A DNA stretch of 51,475 nt from Candidatus Nitrosopumilus sp. Its GTDB lineage: Archaea; Thermoproteota; Nitrososphaeria; Nitrososphaerales; Nitrosopumilaceae. A program made the translations under genes and the position numbers. The notes beneath the pieces were generated by a model that was given only the letters and a program-made list of their open reading frames with translations, did not search any database and was not told where the DNA came from. Below, piece by piece: positions 45,080-51,475 of the stretch. Location of the stretch: assembly GCA_029864805.1 (NCBI GenBank), contig JAOTSS010000005.1:1-51475 (forward strand), in the 5' to 3' direction. Within the stretch, counting starts at the first letter, position 1. Every line of letters begins with the position of its first letter.

Positions 45080-45670
45080 GTGTTTATCAACAGCTATATT
45101 CCACATACTTATGATTTAGCTGAGCAACAGACAGAACCAATCGATATTGAAAACAGACTAGAGGTTCTTTATGAAAACCTGAAACCTTGTAAAGATGAAG
45201 AGAATTCAAGACTTGTTGCAATATGTGAATATCCAATTAAAAATGAGATTAAGATGTTAGAATTCAAACAAAAATCAAACACCTTTGTCGTAGAACCAAT
45301 TACATACTATTATGCAGGTGGAGAAGTAGAAGTCTCTGAACAAGGAATGGCAGTATTTAATCTAGAGATGTTAGCAGAAAATACAGGATCAACTGATGTT
45401 GTAATACTTCACTGCTCAGGTGCACTATCTTGTAATTACCATCTCTCAGATGGAAAAACCAAATACAAATTCTCTTCAAATAATTTTGCTGCAGGTAATA
45501 TTGGAATAAATCCAGGTCAAGTGAAATTACTTAATATTATTTTTGGATCCGGTCAAGGATATGGAAACTATGTTGATTTTGAATATGATCCTGCAAGAGA
45601 GTATTCTCTTCTAATTGAGGAGTCATTTGGAAATACAGAAATTCCACTAGAACTGACTACTAAAAATTAA
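45080..45670 (+). CDS. Exported hypothetical protein with damaged N-terminus
   Basis: The 196 residues from GTG 45080 contain a Cys-containing middle (YENLKPCKDEENSRLVAICE, LHCSGALSCNYHLSDGKTK) and beta-rich repeats, typical of a secreted protein. Upstream in the same frame lies LALIAVVSFIIVVFINS, a signal helix, but a stop precedes it and no canonical start is in frame. ATG 45019 in another frame (MRNHKEN) would fit if one A in 45031-45033 were miscounted. The true start is therefore unsettled. Confidence 0.6.
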   Translation: MFINSYIPHTYDLAEQQTEPIDIENRLEVLYENLKPCKDEENSRLVAICEYPIKNEIKMLEFKQKSNTFVVEPITYYYAGGEVEVSEQGMAVFNLEMLAENTGSTDVVILHCSGALSCNYHLSDGKTKYKFSSNNFAAGNIGINPGQVKLLNIIFGSGQGYGNYVDFEYDPAREYSLLIEESFGNTEIPLELTTKN

Positions 45671-45739
45671 ATTGTAGGATGTCTTTCCAAATTAATTTCT
45701 ATGTGAATCTTTTATTTTGGTATGTATCACCATCTTACT

Positions 45740-45760
45740 GGTACATAGATGAAATGTACC
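45740..45760. promoter_or_regulatory. Inverted repeat, operator candidate upstream of a TATA box
   Basis: GGTACAT and ATGTACC are exact inverted arms with a 7-base spacer (AGATGAA). The repeat ends 6 bases before TTTTATCAA, the TATA candidate of the downstream micro-ORF. The GTAC half-site is shared with the palindrome at 41600-41624. Confidence 0.5.
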
Positions 45761-45765
45761 ACATG

Positions 45766-45774
45766 TTTTATCAA
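45766..45774 (+). promoter_or_regulatory. TATA-box candidate for the 36-aa micro-ORF
   Basis: TTTTATCAA is centred about 26 bases before ATG 45795, as expected for a leaderless transcript. Confidence 0.4.
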
Positions 45775-45794
45775 GTAATTATTGATATTCATAA

Positions 45795-45905
45795 ATGAAG
45801 ATGCAACACGACGAAAAGATTGTCTCTGAAAAATCCTCACAATTCATCTTGAGGATCATTCGTCACGACAGAGTCAATGCCATAATTGATACGTCCTATA
45901 CATGA
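45795..45905 (+). CDS. Candidate leaderless micro-protein (36 aa) within a folded RNA
   Basis: ATG 45795 opens MKMQHDEKIVSEKSSQFILR and continues IIRHDRVNAIIDTSYT to TGA 45905. The sequence reads like a small helical peptide and has a TATA element at the right distance. The same bases can fold: TGAAGATGCAA at the start (45796-45806) pairs perfectly with TTGCATCTTCA (45912-45922) after the stop. The start codon could thus be masked by the 3' end. Whether peptide, RNA or both matter is open. Confidence 0.45.
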   Translation: MKMQHDEKIVSEKSSQFILRIIRHDRVNAIIDTSYT

Positions 45906-45930
45906 CACTGTTTGCATCTTCAATTTTTTT
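45796..45930 (+). ncRNA. Candidate structured transcript with terminal stem and T-tract
   Basis: The outer 11-bp stem (45796-45806 / 45912-45922) encloses GACGAA/TTCGTC (45810-45815 / 45859-45864), inside which ATCCTCA/TGAGGAT forms a hairpin (45833-45839 / 45850-45856). A second hairpin is GTCAAT/ATTGAT (45873-45878 / 45885-45890). A T7 tract (45924-45930) follows the outer stem. All pairings are perfect or nearly so, though no covariance data are available. Confidence 0.4.
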
Positions 45931-46085
45931 CCACATGTAATTATGCCAAAAAGAATAATGGTTATTCATAAAAATTTGATTACTCATTATAACTAGAACT
46001 GAGTTTGTAACTTGAATATGATTATGTAAAATCTAACATCAAAAAATCGTTTGGATAAAAATGTGTGTAAAAATCCTTGTAGAAT

Positions 46086-46280
46086 CTAGGTTAGTTGTTC
46101 TGTACTCTGCATTTTTCTTTCTTTGTTAGGGCATGATTTTCCTTCATGTTCTCCATCTTTGTACTCTCCATCACCATCAGGAACCGCACTGGTCTGGGCA
46201 ACTGCCACATCCATTGGAGTTACAAGTGCAAATACTGCTGCCAATGCAAGTACAGTAAAAGCAATGGTAGTCTTGTTCAT
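46086..46280 (-). CDS. Small secreted protein (64 aa)
   Basis: A clear signal peptide (TTIAFTVLALAAVFALVTPM, then VAVAQ) is followed by about 35 acidic residues with PDGDGEYKDGEHEGKSCPNK and one cysteine. The mature part is short and charged. It is transcribed against its neighbours. The tail after NKERK is low in structure and may have lost sequence. The function is unknown. Confidence 0.65.
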   Translation of the reverse strand: MNKTTIAFTVLALAAVFALVTPMDVAVAQTSAVPDGDGEYKDGEHEGKSCPNKERKMQSTEQLT

Positions 46281-46370
46281 ACAGAACTAACTACATCATC
46301 TTTGGATTTAAAGATTATTCATGATTGTACCAAATAGATTTTATGTAAAAAAAATCCAGACGATTCAGGC

Positions 46371-46787
46371 ATGACAGAACCCATAATCAGACAATCGATC
46401 TTTCATGATGTGGCCCACTTTGGGGTACGCATCACCATTGGTTTGATTTTCATCATGCATTCACTTGGAAAGTTTGATCCCGGATTTGCAGGATTTGTAA
46501 CAAAGCAGGGACTGCCTCCAGAAATGCAGATACCAATAGCCTTGGCAGAATTTGTGCCAGGAATATTGTTAATCATCGGGGGTTTGACGAGAATCTCCGC
46601 ATCATTACTGTCAATTGTAATGCTTGGCGCAATATTTGTGGTGAAAGGCGCAAAGAGTCTCACAGGACAGGGAGGCATTGAACTAGATCTTTTATTGTTG
46701 GCATCATTGCTGGTGATTATTGTGATAGGTCCTGGAAGAATTTCAATATCATATGCCCTCAAAAAAGTACCAAGGTTATTGCAGTAA
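46371..46787 (+). CDS. DoxX-family membrane protein
   Basis: The 138-residue product has four membrane helices: FGVRITIGLIFIMHSLGKFD, IALAEFVPGILLIIGGL, ASLLSIVMLGAIFVVKGA and LLLASLLVIIVIGPG. The DoxX pattern of a helix ending in GKF and the conserved LAEF-P-G are visible. DoxX proteins are linked to quinone/thiosulfate or redox-stress chemistry in other organisms; the role here is not known. The next gene encodes a secreted Met/Gly-rich protein. Confidence 0.8.
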   Translation: MTEPIIRQSIFHDVAHFGVRITIGLIFIMHSLGKFDPGFAGFVTKQGLPPEMQIPIALAEFVPGILLIIGGLTRISASLLSIVMLGAIFVVKGAKSLTGQGGIELDLLLLASLLVIIVIGPGRISISYALKKVPRLLQ

Positions 46788-46885
46788 GAATCTGAATTTT
46801 TTCATAAAACACAATTGCCGCAAATGAAAATCAGAAATGGTAATCAGATTTGTGAGTTAAATCACAAATTTGTTTCTTAAAATCA

Positions 46886-47445
46886 ATGAATATCAATCGA
46901 GGCCTTTTGATTGGAATTGTTGCAGGAGTAATTGTGTCATCTGCACTTGTATTCACGTCTGACTTTACTGCCGTTGATGCCCAGATGGGCGGAATGGGAG
47001 GAGGAAGTTCTGGAGGTGGAATGAGTCATGGTGGTGACAGTGGAAGTTCTAGTGGAATGAGTATGGGTGGAGGAGGCCCAAGCAGACACGGGGTGTTTTA
47101 CGGACCAGGAACAGTCCATCAGCAATGTGACATGGGTGGAAATATGCCCCAAAGTATTGTGAACCATACTACAAAGCAATATCTTCAGTTGTTGGCGTAA
47201 AGATTTCAAACGTCGAACCAGTAAATGAGAAAACCCTGAGAGTAACACTCAAGGAAGTAAATGTTGGAGGTAATGGAGTCAACCAAAAGATTTCAGTATC
47301 TACAGGAGCTGGTGATTTGGCCGGAACAGGAATCATTGATGGCGGATGGTCAGGATCTACAACAGTAGATGTTCCACTAAAAGGCATGGGACACATTTAC
47401 ACACACAAAAGCATGCATGTTCACATATTTCCTGTTACTGGTTAA
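46886..47445 (+). pseudogene. Secreted Met/Gly/Ser/His-rich protein, one frameshift
   Basis: The first piece is a signal peptide (GLLIGIVAGVIVSSALVF) and a low-complexity region (GGMGGGSSGGGMSHGGDSG, SMGGGGPSRHG). At A47140-A47142 one more A would join it to the other frame KYAPKYCEPYYKAISSVVGV, which runs through EVNVGGNGVNQKISVST to TAA 47443-47445. The joined protein has about 186 residues. The Met/His-rich region could bind copper, which matters in ammonia oxidisers, but this is inference. Confidence 0.65.
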
Positions 47446-47484
47446 TATAAACAATTTTTTTCTTTTTTTAAAAAATATTTTTTA

Positions 47485-47584
47485 TTTTCCACGTGGGTCT
47501 TATTTTGCACACCTAAACTATATCCCCATACACGTTGTGCTGGGGGTATAGTTAGGAGATTACATTTAAGACCCACGTGGAAAA
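47485..47584. mobile_element. 100-bp element with perfect 18-bp terminal inverted repeats (MITE-like)
   Basis: TTTTCCACGTGGGTCTTA (47485-47502) and TAAGACCCACGTGGAAAA (47567-47584) are exact reverse complements. The interior forms a second, imperfect stem (CTAAACTATATCCCC against GGGGGTATAGTTAG) around a CAC-GTT-GTG loop. The whole can fold into one long hairpin. No transposase or clear target-site duplication is visible. It could be a MITE, a structured regulatory element, or a bidirectional terminator. Confidence 0.5.
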
Positions 47585-47702
47585 GAATAGTTTTTTGATT
47601 TTATCAAAGGATCAAATTTGTGTAAGTATTTTTCTACTATGAAAGGATGGTTAGAAGTTATATTATTTGAAACAAAAAACTATTAGTAAAAAATAAAAAA
47701 AT

Positions 47703-48056
47703 TTATGGTGCGAGTCCTATACCATTGACGTTTCTATCCCATGCATCTACCATTGGATTTTGTCTTCTTTCAAGTTCTTCCAAATATCCGTTTATTTCTC
47801 CTGCTGGAATGTAAAATGTTGCAGAAACAATGTCTCCGACACTTGCATCACAGTTTGGAACAACAACTGAGCGACCTGCACTGGACTCACCTACACAGCC
47901 ATAATCTGCAACTGCGATTACTGCTACATCTTCAGTCACCATGGTTGGAACTATGTTCCAAGGAGTTACTGTAAAAATTAGTATTACTGAAGTTGCAACA
48001 GCTATGATTGCTAGAAAATTTAGCTGTGGTGTTTTTTTGTTTGTTATTTGTTGAAT
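47703..48056 (-). CDS. Small single-pass membrane protein (family A paralogue)
   Basis: The frame that ends at TAA 47703 is open to about 48056. It contains LAIIAVATSVILIFTVTPW (membrane helix), then VADYGCVGESSAGRSVVVPN with a following Cys (NCD), a segment FYIPAGEINGYLEELERRQN and an end NGIGLAP. It matches the layout of the protein at 44367-44651. No canonical start precedes the helix; ATT 48056 would fit. The shorter ATG version at 47942 drops the helix and is less likely. Confidence 0.55.
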   Translation of the reverse strand: MQQITNKKTPQLNFLAIIAVATSVILIFTVTPWNIVPTMVTEDVAVIAVADYGCVGESSAGRSVVVPNCDASVGDIVSATFYIPAGEINGYLEELERRQNPMVDAWDRNVNGIGLAP

Positions 48057-48155
48057 TTCTCCTCACTACCATTTGTCTTTAATAGAATATAACCTAGAGC
48101 CAAATTTTTTTACTGGTGCTAACTTTTAAAATTATGAAAAAGAGATTTTTTTGAT

Positions 48156-48169
48156 ACCCACGTGGAAAA
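48156..48169 (+). repeat. Third copy of the ACCCACGTGGAAAA motif
   Basis: This 14-bp stretch repeats the end of the terminal repeats of the element at 47485-47584, here as a single copy about 92 bases before the next gene start. The palindromic core CCACGTGG is present in all three copies. It could be a solo end of the same element or a binding site for one regulator. Confidence 0.5.
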
Positions 48170-48260
48170 AAGAGTAATTCGGTTTAGAAGGAAAATCTCA
48201 ATGAAAAAACAAAATATCAATTTTGTTTAAGAATTAGTAATAAATGCAAACAAATTATTC

Positions 48261-48608
48261 ATGGTAACGATGAATGAATTGGAATTTTTTATGGATGTAT
48301 CACCAGGTTGGTGGCTTAAGGCTAGAGAAGATGAGATTTTTCTAAAAAAATATGTCTTTGAAAAATTTGAGTATGACTATTATCCAAGAATTATCACCCA
48401 AGGAAAAAAGAAAATAGATTTGGATAAATCAGGCCAACTAATTAAAGAACGTATTTTGGAAAATCTAGAGTTTGGAAATTTTAAGTATGAATTTTTACCT
48501 GAAGATGAGAGCATAAAAGAAAGCTATTTGATTTCAAATGGATCTGTTCATTTTCATCCAAGAAAGAAAAGGACTAATTCTCGTCTTTTGATCAAAGTTA
48601 AAATTTAG
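48261..48608 (+). CDS. Hypothetical protein (115 aa)
   Basis: The N-terminus has FFMDVSPGWWLKAREDEIFL, then a basic middle (ITQGKKKIDLDKSGQLIKER) and a tail with SNGSVHFHPRKKRTNSR. It is soluble and positively charged, and a nucleic-acid role is possible but not shown. No family is recognised. An alternative start is the ATG three codons later (MNELEFF). Confidence 0.55.
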   Translation: MVTMNELEFFMDVSPGWWLKAREDEIFLKKYVFEKFEYDYYPRIITQGKKKIDLDKSGQLIKERILENLEFGNFKYEFLPEDESIKESYLISNGSVHFHPRKKRTNSRLLIKVKI

Positions 48609-48621
48609 ATACATATTGAAA

Positions 48622-48990
48622 TCATTTTGTTTTTAATTCCAGACTCTTTCGATTCTTGAAAACTATCATGTTTGTGATTAAAAGCAAACCCTGTAGCAGG
48701 TATCCTCCAACAATCAGCACTACTGCATTTTCAAGAGGCTGAAATGTAATCATTATTTCAATATGTTTTGGAGAGGCAGTGTTTCCAATGATCACAATTA
48801 TTGCAATTATCATGTTTGGGACAAGCACGTATTTTAATCTCCATAAGGAGAAGACAGCCAATACAACAAATGCAGATTCAAGTGCAATTGCATTTGTGAC
48901 AAATTTCGGGTTGCCTATTGGAATACCAATAATACCCATTATAACTATAGAAACCAAAATTACAATGATTATTTTTTGTTGCAAATGCAT
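48622..48990 (-). CDS. Four-helix membrane protein (122 aa)
   Basis: Hydrophobic segments lie at about residues 5-25 (IIIVILVSIVIMGIIG), 33-52 (AIALESAFVVLAVFSLW), 55-70 and 85-108. Ends are basic, with a SLELKTK tail. No motif beyond the membrane topology is seen. It converges with the 115-residue gene, and a similar protein may exist in relatives. Confidence 0.6.
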   Translation of the reverse strand: MHLQQKIIIVILVSIVIMGIIGIPIGNPKFVTNAIALESAFVVLAVFSLWRLKYVLVPNMIIAIIVIIGNTASPKHIEIMITFQPLENAVVLIVGGYLLQGLLLITNMIVFKNRKSLELKTK

Positions 48991-49137
48991 TATCTACAAA
49001 AAATATCTAGATAATATTAGATTGACGATATAATGAATATGTCATCTCAATTCAGGAATTATAGGTAATACTATCACAAATGTATAATCTTAAATTATTG
49101 AGGTATACCTTAACTAGATAAATGCTTAAGGAGTTTT

Positions 49138-49710
49138 GTGAAAAAATCCATTATTTTCTTGGCTCTCATAATTATAATTGTAGGAGTTTTAGGAATTTTT
49201 GTATGGCCAAATTCCATAATGCAAAATTCAAGTTTTGCTTGCTCTCCTACTGAAACCAATCCTCAAGGTCCTTACTATATTGCAAGGGCCCCATACAAAG
49301 AGAAACTTGGAGAAGGAATATCTGGGCAGAGGCTAATTATCTCCGGTACTGTCTTGAATCAAGATTGCAATCCTGTATCTAATGCGATAATTGATGTTTG
49401 GCAAACAGATTCAAATGGAAATTATTATTTTGAAGACTTTACACTTAGAGGGAAAATTACCGCAGATAAGAATGGTCAATATAAAATTGAGACCCTGTTT
49501 CCTGGCAAATATTCCGAAGCAGGCGCTACTCGCCCAGCCCACCTTCATCTAAAGATTTCTGCTCCCGGATTGTCATCACACACTACACAACTTTACTTTG
49601 AGGGAGATGAGCATCTTGATTATTTTGTGAAACCTTCTTTGGTTTTGAAGCTAGATGAAAGAGATGGAACAAAGTATTCAGAATTTGACTTTGTTGTTTT
49701 TACGCCTTAG
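49138..49710 (+). CDS. Secreted intradiol ring-cleavage dioxygenase-like protein
   Basis: The 190 residues start with a membrane/signal helix (IIFLALIIIIVGVLGIFVW) and a Cys at 35 (SSFACSPTE) that could be lipid-modified. The catalytic fold follows: IISGTVLNQDCNPVSNAIID, WQTDSNGNYYFED and RPAHLHLKIS. The likely non-haem iron ligands are one Tyr of NYYF (96/97), Tyr125, and His135 and His137 in HLH. It would act outside the cytoplasm; the natural substrate is unknown. The start is GTG 49138. Confidence 0.75.
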   Translation: MKKSIIFLALIIIIVGVLGIFVWPNSIMQNSSFACSPTETNPQGPYYIARAPYKEKLGEGISGQRLIISGTVLNQDCNPVSNAIIDVWQTDSNGNYYFEDFTLRGKITADKNGQYKIETLFPGKYSEAGATRPAHLHLKISAPGLSSHTTQLYFEGDEHLDYFVKPSLVLKLDERDGTKYSEFDFVVFTP

Positions 49711-49821
49711 AACAATCTGCTATGAATAGGATGAGAACATAATCGAAGCAGGGTAAAGAAGAATTCAAAATTATGCCAAAGTATTTACTAAAAAGCCTCA
49801 GAAATTATTCGTATAGATAAA

Positions 49822-50169
49822 TTGAAAATATCTGCAGTAACTTTTTTTGTAAAAAATATGGATTTGGCAGTAAAATTTTATTCAAATATTCCTGGATTTG
49901 AGATTGTATACGGTAATTCTAAAACTCCATTTGTTACTTTCAAGATAGAAGATCAATTTCTCAACTTGGAGTATAATCAAAATGGAACATGTGATTTTGG
50001 AAGAATAATTTTCCACGTTAATGATGTTGACAAAACATACAATCATCTAAAACAATCCCCCTTCTCTGATAGCATTGAGACAATACCAACTGATGCAAGC
50101 TGGGGTGAGAGATTTTTCTATATCAGAGATCCAGATAATCACCAAATTGCTATTGCAAAACCACTCTGA
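49822..50169 (+). CDS. VOC-family (glyoxalase-like) protein
   Basis: The single-domain 115-residue protein has the two-beta-alpha-beta layout: ISAVTFFVKNMDLAVKFYSN, then IIFHVNDVDKTYNHLK, and a final FFYIRDPDNHQIAIAK. The family includes glyoxalases, extradiol dioxygenases and antibiotic-binding proteins, and the substrate cannot be inferred. The start is TTG 49822. It follows the dioxygenase-like gene by 111 bases. Confidence 0.8.
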   Translation: MKISAVTFFVKNMDLAVKFYSNIPGFEIVYGNSKTPFVTFKIEDQFLNLEYNQNGTCDFGRIIFHVNDVDKTYNHLKQSPFSDSIETIPTDASWGERFFYIRDPDNHQIAIAKPL

Positions 50170-50404
50170 TTGCCATATAACCGATGTAATTGATTCTAAT
50201 TAATCAGTTATTGTATTGCAATTCTAAGATTCATGCATGAGTCTATTGGTAAACAAAAAAAGTTCAGAATCTTATTCTAAATTATCATTGTGGTTTTTTG
50301 ATATTATTTTGACGCAATCATGAGAAATTGTAGATTAGCACGTATTTTCCTACTTTAATCAGGTCATGAAATTATTGGAAATTACTTGATTAGGGACAAA
50401 ATTA

Positions 50405-50947
50405 TCAGATATCAAATTCAGTGTTTAGTGTTTTTCCCATGATTTTGAGAGCATATCTGCAAACATTAGGATCAGATGTAAAAAACCCTCTAAATTTGCC
50501 GTCTTCAAATTCTTCAGCAATCAATCCGAATGGTCCATGTGGGCCCTGTGTAATTACACTCCACACATTCACTAGATCTGTGTTTTTGCAATTTAATACG
50601 TCTATTTTTGAGGACAAATGAAATTGAGTTTTTTCAAAATCCCCAACTATCCAAATTTTTGGGATTTGGTTGATTATTTCTGAATATCTTCGTTCCACAA
50701 ATTTGAATCGGGCAATTTTTTCAAAGGTGGCAAGCAGCGGTTTGTAATTTTCTTGAGCGTAATTTTCAATTGATTTGCTGAGATGATACAATGGTTTTCT
50801 TTCTGCGGTGAAATTATGATAACCTACTTCAACAAATCGGTCTAGATTCCAGATTGGAAGTATGATATTTTCTAAACTATGCAATTGTGCAAGTTGCGGA
50901 AATTTTTCCCATACTTTACCAACAAAATCTGTGTAAGGTCTTCCCAT
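50405..50947 (-). CDS. Soluble protein, possibly DICT-like sensor domain
   Basis: The 180-residue product contains KIWIVGDFEKTQFHLSSKID, then NVWSVITQGPHGPFGLIAEE and GKFRGFFTSDPNVCRYALK. The order of an aromatic strand, a glycine-rich loop and RGFFTSDP resembles the DICT sensory domain, but I cannot confirm it. The N-terminus is helical (FVGKVWEKFPQLAQLHSLE). No output domain is attached. The function is open. Confidence 0.55.
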   Translation of the reverse strand: MGRPYTDFVGKVWEKFPQLAQLHSLENIILPIWNLDRFVEVGYHNFTAERKPLYHLSKSIENYAQENYKPLLATFEKIARFKFVERRYSEIINQIPKIWIVGDFEKTQFHLSSKIDVLNCKNTDLVNVWSVITQGPHGPFGLIAEEFEDGKFRGFFTSDPNVCRYALKIMGKTLNTEFDI

Positions 50948-51030
50948 AATATCTTGTTTCTAATACCAAATTTAACCAAATCCTTTTGTATTTTTGAAAA
51001 TCTAGAATCAATGTTTAATGGTATAAATGG

Positions 51031-51228
51031 TTATTTTTTCAATAAAGGATTATCCTCTTTTATCTCTGAGATTACTTTGGGAATTCCTTCTTGGTAGCTA
51101 GAATACTTGAAAGAATATATTTTTGAAATCTTCTTGTTGGATACCTTCATTGATGTGGTAAGGATCTTAATCAGATCAGATCCTAAAACTGCCTTTGCCA
51201 GAAACGCAGGAACATTTCCCGGATCGTA
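51031..51228 (-). pseudogene. 3' fragment of a TIGR01777/DUF1731 SDR epimerase gene
   Basis: The minus strand encodes NVPAFLAKAVLGSDLIKILT, then SNKKISKIYSFKYSSYQEGI to the TAA at 51031-51033. This matches the DUF1731 C-terminal module of YfcH-like nucleotide-sugar/short-chain epimerases ('PAFxxxxxLG...F-x-Y-P/SxxxGI'). The Rossmann half is missing: upstream of about 51228 the frame turns into unrelated text. The gene has been truncated by a rearrangement or replaced. Confidence 0.55.
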
Positions 51229-51237
51229 AAGGCCTTC

Positions 51238-51336
51238 TTGATTTTTGGCGGAGTAATGATTGCAATCTTTGGAGGGTTGTGGTTGTACAATCACTACAAA
51301 AAGAGAGAAGATGAAAATACAGAAAGTAGACACTGA
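51238..51336 (+). other. Short membrane-segment ORF after the breakpoint
   Basis: The plus strand frame from about TTG 51238 reads IFGGVMIAIFGGLWLYNHY then KKREDENTESRH, ending at TGA 51336. It looks like the last helix and tail of a membrane protein whose front part lies in the rearranged zone, or a small membrane peptide in its own right. It overlaps the next ORF by 26 bases. Confidence 0.35.
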
Positions 51337-51475
51337 TGTTGGAAATGCAGTTGTGACAAACAGTTTTTCTGATATTTTTTATCAATTCGGTATCAATTCG
51401 GAGATGTCATTTATCAATTCGGTAAGAGTTTTTATCAATTCGGTAAATGACTATCTTTCCGGTACTGTTTTCGAT
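51311..51475 (+). CDS. Start of an ORF that runs off the window (contains FINSV repeats)
   Basis: ATG 51311 opens MKIQKVDTDVGNAVVTNSFS and the frame remains open for 55 codons to the window edge. It reads SFINSVRVFINSVNDYLSG, two copies of FINSV. The DNA carries four TATCAATTCGG repeats, one pair of which is spaced 11 bp, so the repeat is not purely a protein feature. The remaining product lies outside the window. Confidence 0.4.
   Translation, partial: MKIQKVDTDVGNAVVTNSFSDIFYQFGINSEMSFINSVRVFINSVNDYLSGTVFD
51380..51443 (+). repeat. Four direct repeats of TATCAATTCGG, helically spaced
   Basis: Copies start at 51380, 51391, 51412 and 51433, giving intervals of 11, 21 and 21 bases (about one, two and two helical turns). 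A weaker fifth copy, TATCTTTCCGG, starts at 51452. The 11-bp interval is not a multiple of three, so the first two copies are read in different frames. A cooperative protein-binding array or recombination scar is possible. Confidence 0.7.

Larger units (their letters stand above)
45671..46085. other. Intergenic region with an operator-like repeat and a micro-ORF
   Basis: The 415 bases contain the inverted repeat at 45740-45760, a TATA-like element 45766-45774 and the 36-aa micro-ORF 45795-45905 bounded by 11-bp arms. A T-tract follows at 45924-45930. The remaining part, 45931-46085, is AT-rich and holds nothing I can name. Confidence 0.6.

Noticed and set aside
45869..45873. Pseudoknot between CTCTG (45824-45828) and CAGAG
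   Set aside because: It is possible but competes with the better-supported nested stems and is only five base pairs; not claimed.
51380..51443. CRISPR array or leader
   Set aside because: The repeats are 11 bp and gaps are 0-10 bp, much too short for CRISPR spacers; no cas genes are near.

Overview
The window is an AT-rich archaeal chromosome segment whose gene content and order point to an ammonia-oxidising Nitrososphaeria (Thaumarchaeota), most like Nitrosopumilaceae. The evidence is the archaeal spc-operon tail running into secY, adkA and truB, an archaeal exosome operon, KEOPS Pcc1, coenzyme F420 ligase, a fused KorA, and the IPxWLRKNAGWW C-terminal module that recurs in secreted proteins of this group. 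This is inferred from recognised families; no database search was run.

Layout. 1-483: 3' end of a repeat-rich acidic gene, then argF (480-1394). 1431-8182: rpl18-rps5-rpl30-rpl15-secY-adkA-DUF106-cmk-truB and a small membrane-anchored protein, with gaps of a few bases or ATGA/TTGA overlaps. 8247-8344: intron-containing tRNA-Ser(GGA). 8714-20074: a large PKD-repeat exported protein, an L-2-hydroxyglutarate-oxidase-like flavoprotein, a 2-hydroxyacid dehydrogenase, a Cys-rich mini-protein, korAB, several conserved unknowns and cofE. 20152-21210: an eRF1-family protein with GGQ but a short N-domain. 21765-25527: two complete aconitase-family pairs in tandem (leuCD archaeal type, then leuCD bacterial type). 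25505-28189 (minus): nucleotidyltransferase, rps9-rpl13-rpl18e and rpoD. 28251-31627: SBDS-rrp4-rrp41-rrp42-rpl37ae-pcc1; prefoldin beta follows only after about 750 bp of nearly gene-free DNA. 32822-37792: XPF-type nuclease, a frameshifted tandem rhodanese, Nob1, a frameshifted NAD kinase, an intact rhodanese and a 7Fe-type ferredoxin. 37844-43602: a processive glycosyltransferase, a long coiled-coil protein and a CPA2 antiporter.

From about 41.4 kb on the window changes character. It is looser and holds small secreted or membrane proteins, a chimeric integrase remnant, frameshifted genes, palindromes, a 100-bp terminal-inverted-repeat element and candidate leaderless micro-ORFs. At the right edge lies a truncated SDR gene followed by an ORF that contains helically spaced direct repeats. 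The right quarter looks like an accessory, decaying or recombining region, in contrast to the tightly packed housekeeping operons before it.

Several genes (rhodanese, NAD kinase, integrase remnant, a Met/Gly-rich secreted protein, possibly the gene at 45080) carry single-base frameshifts, mostly in short homopolymers. Some may be sequencing errors rather than real decay; NAD kinase in particular should be essential.
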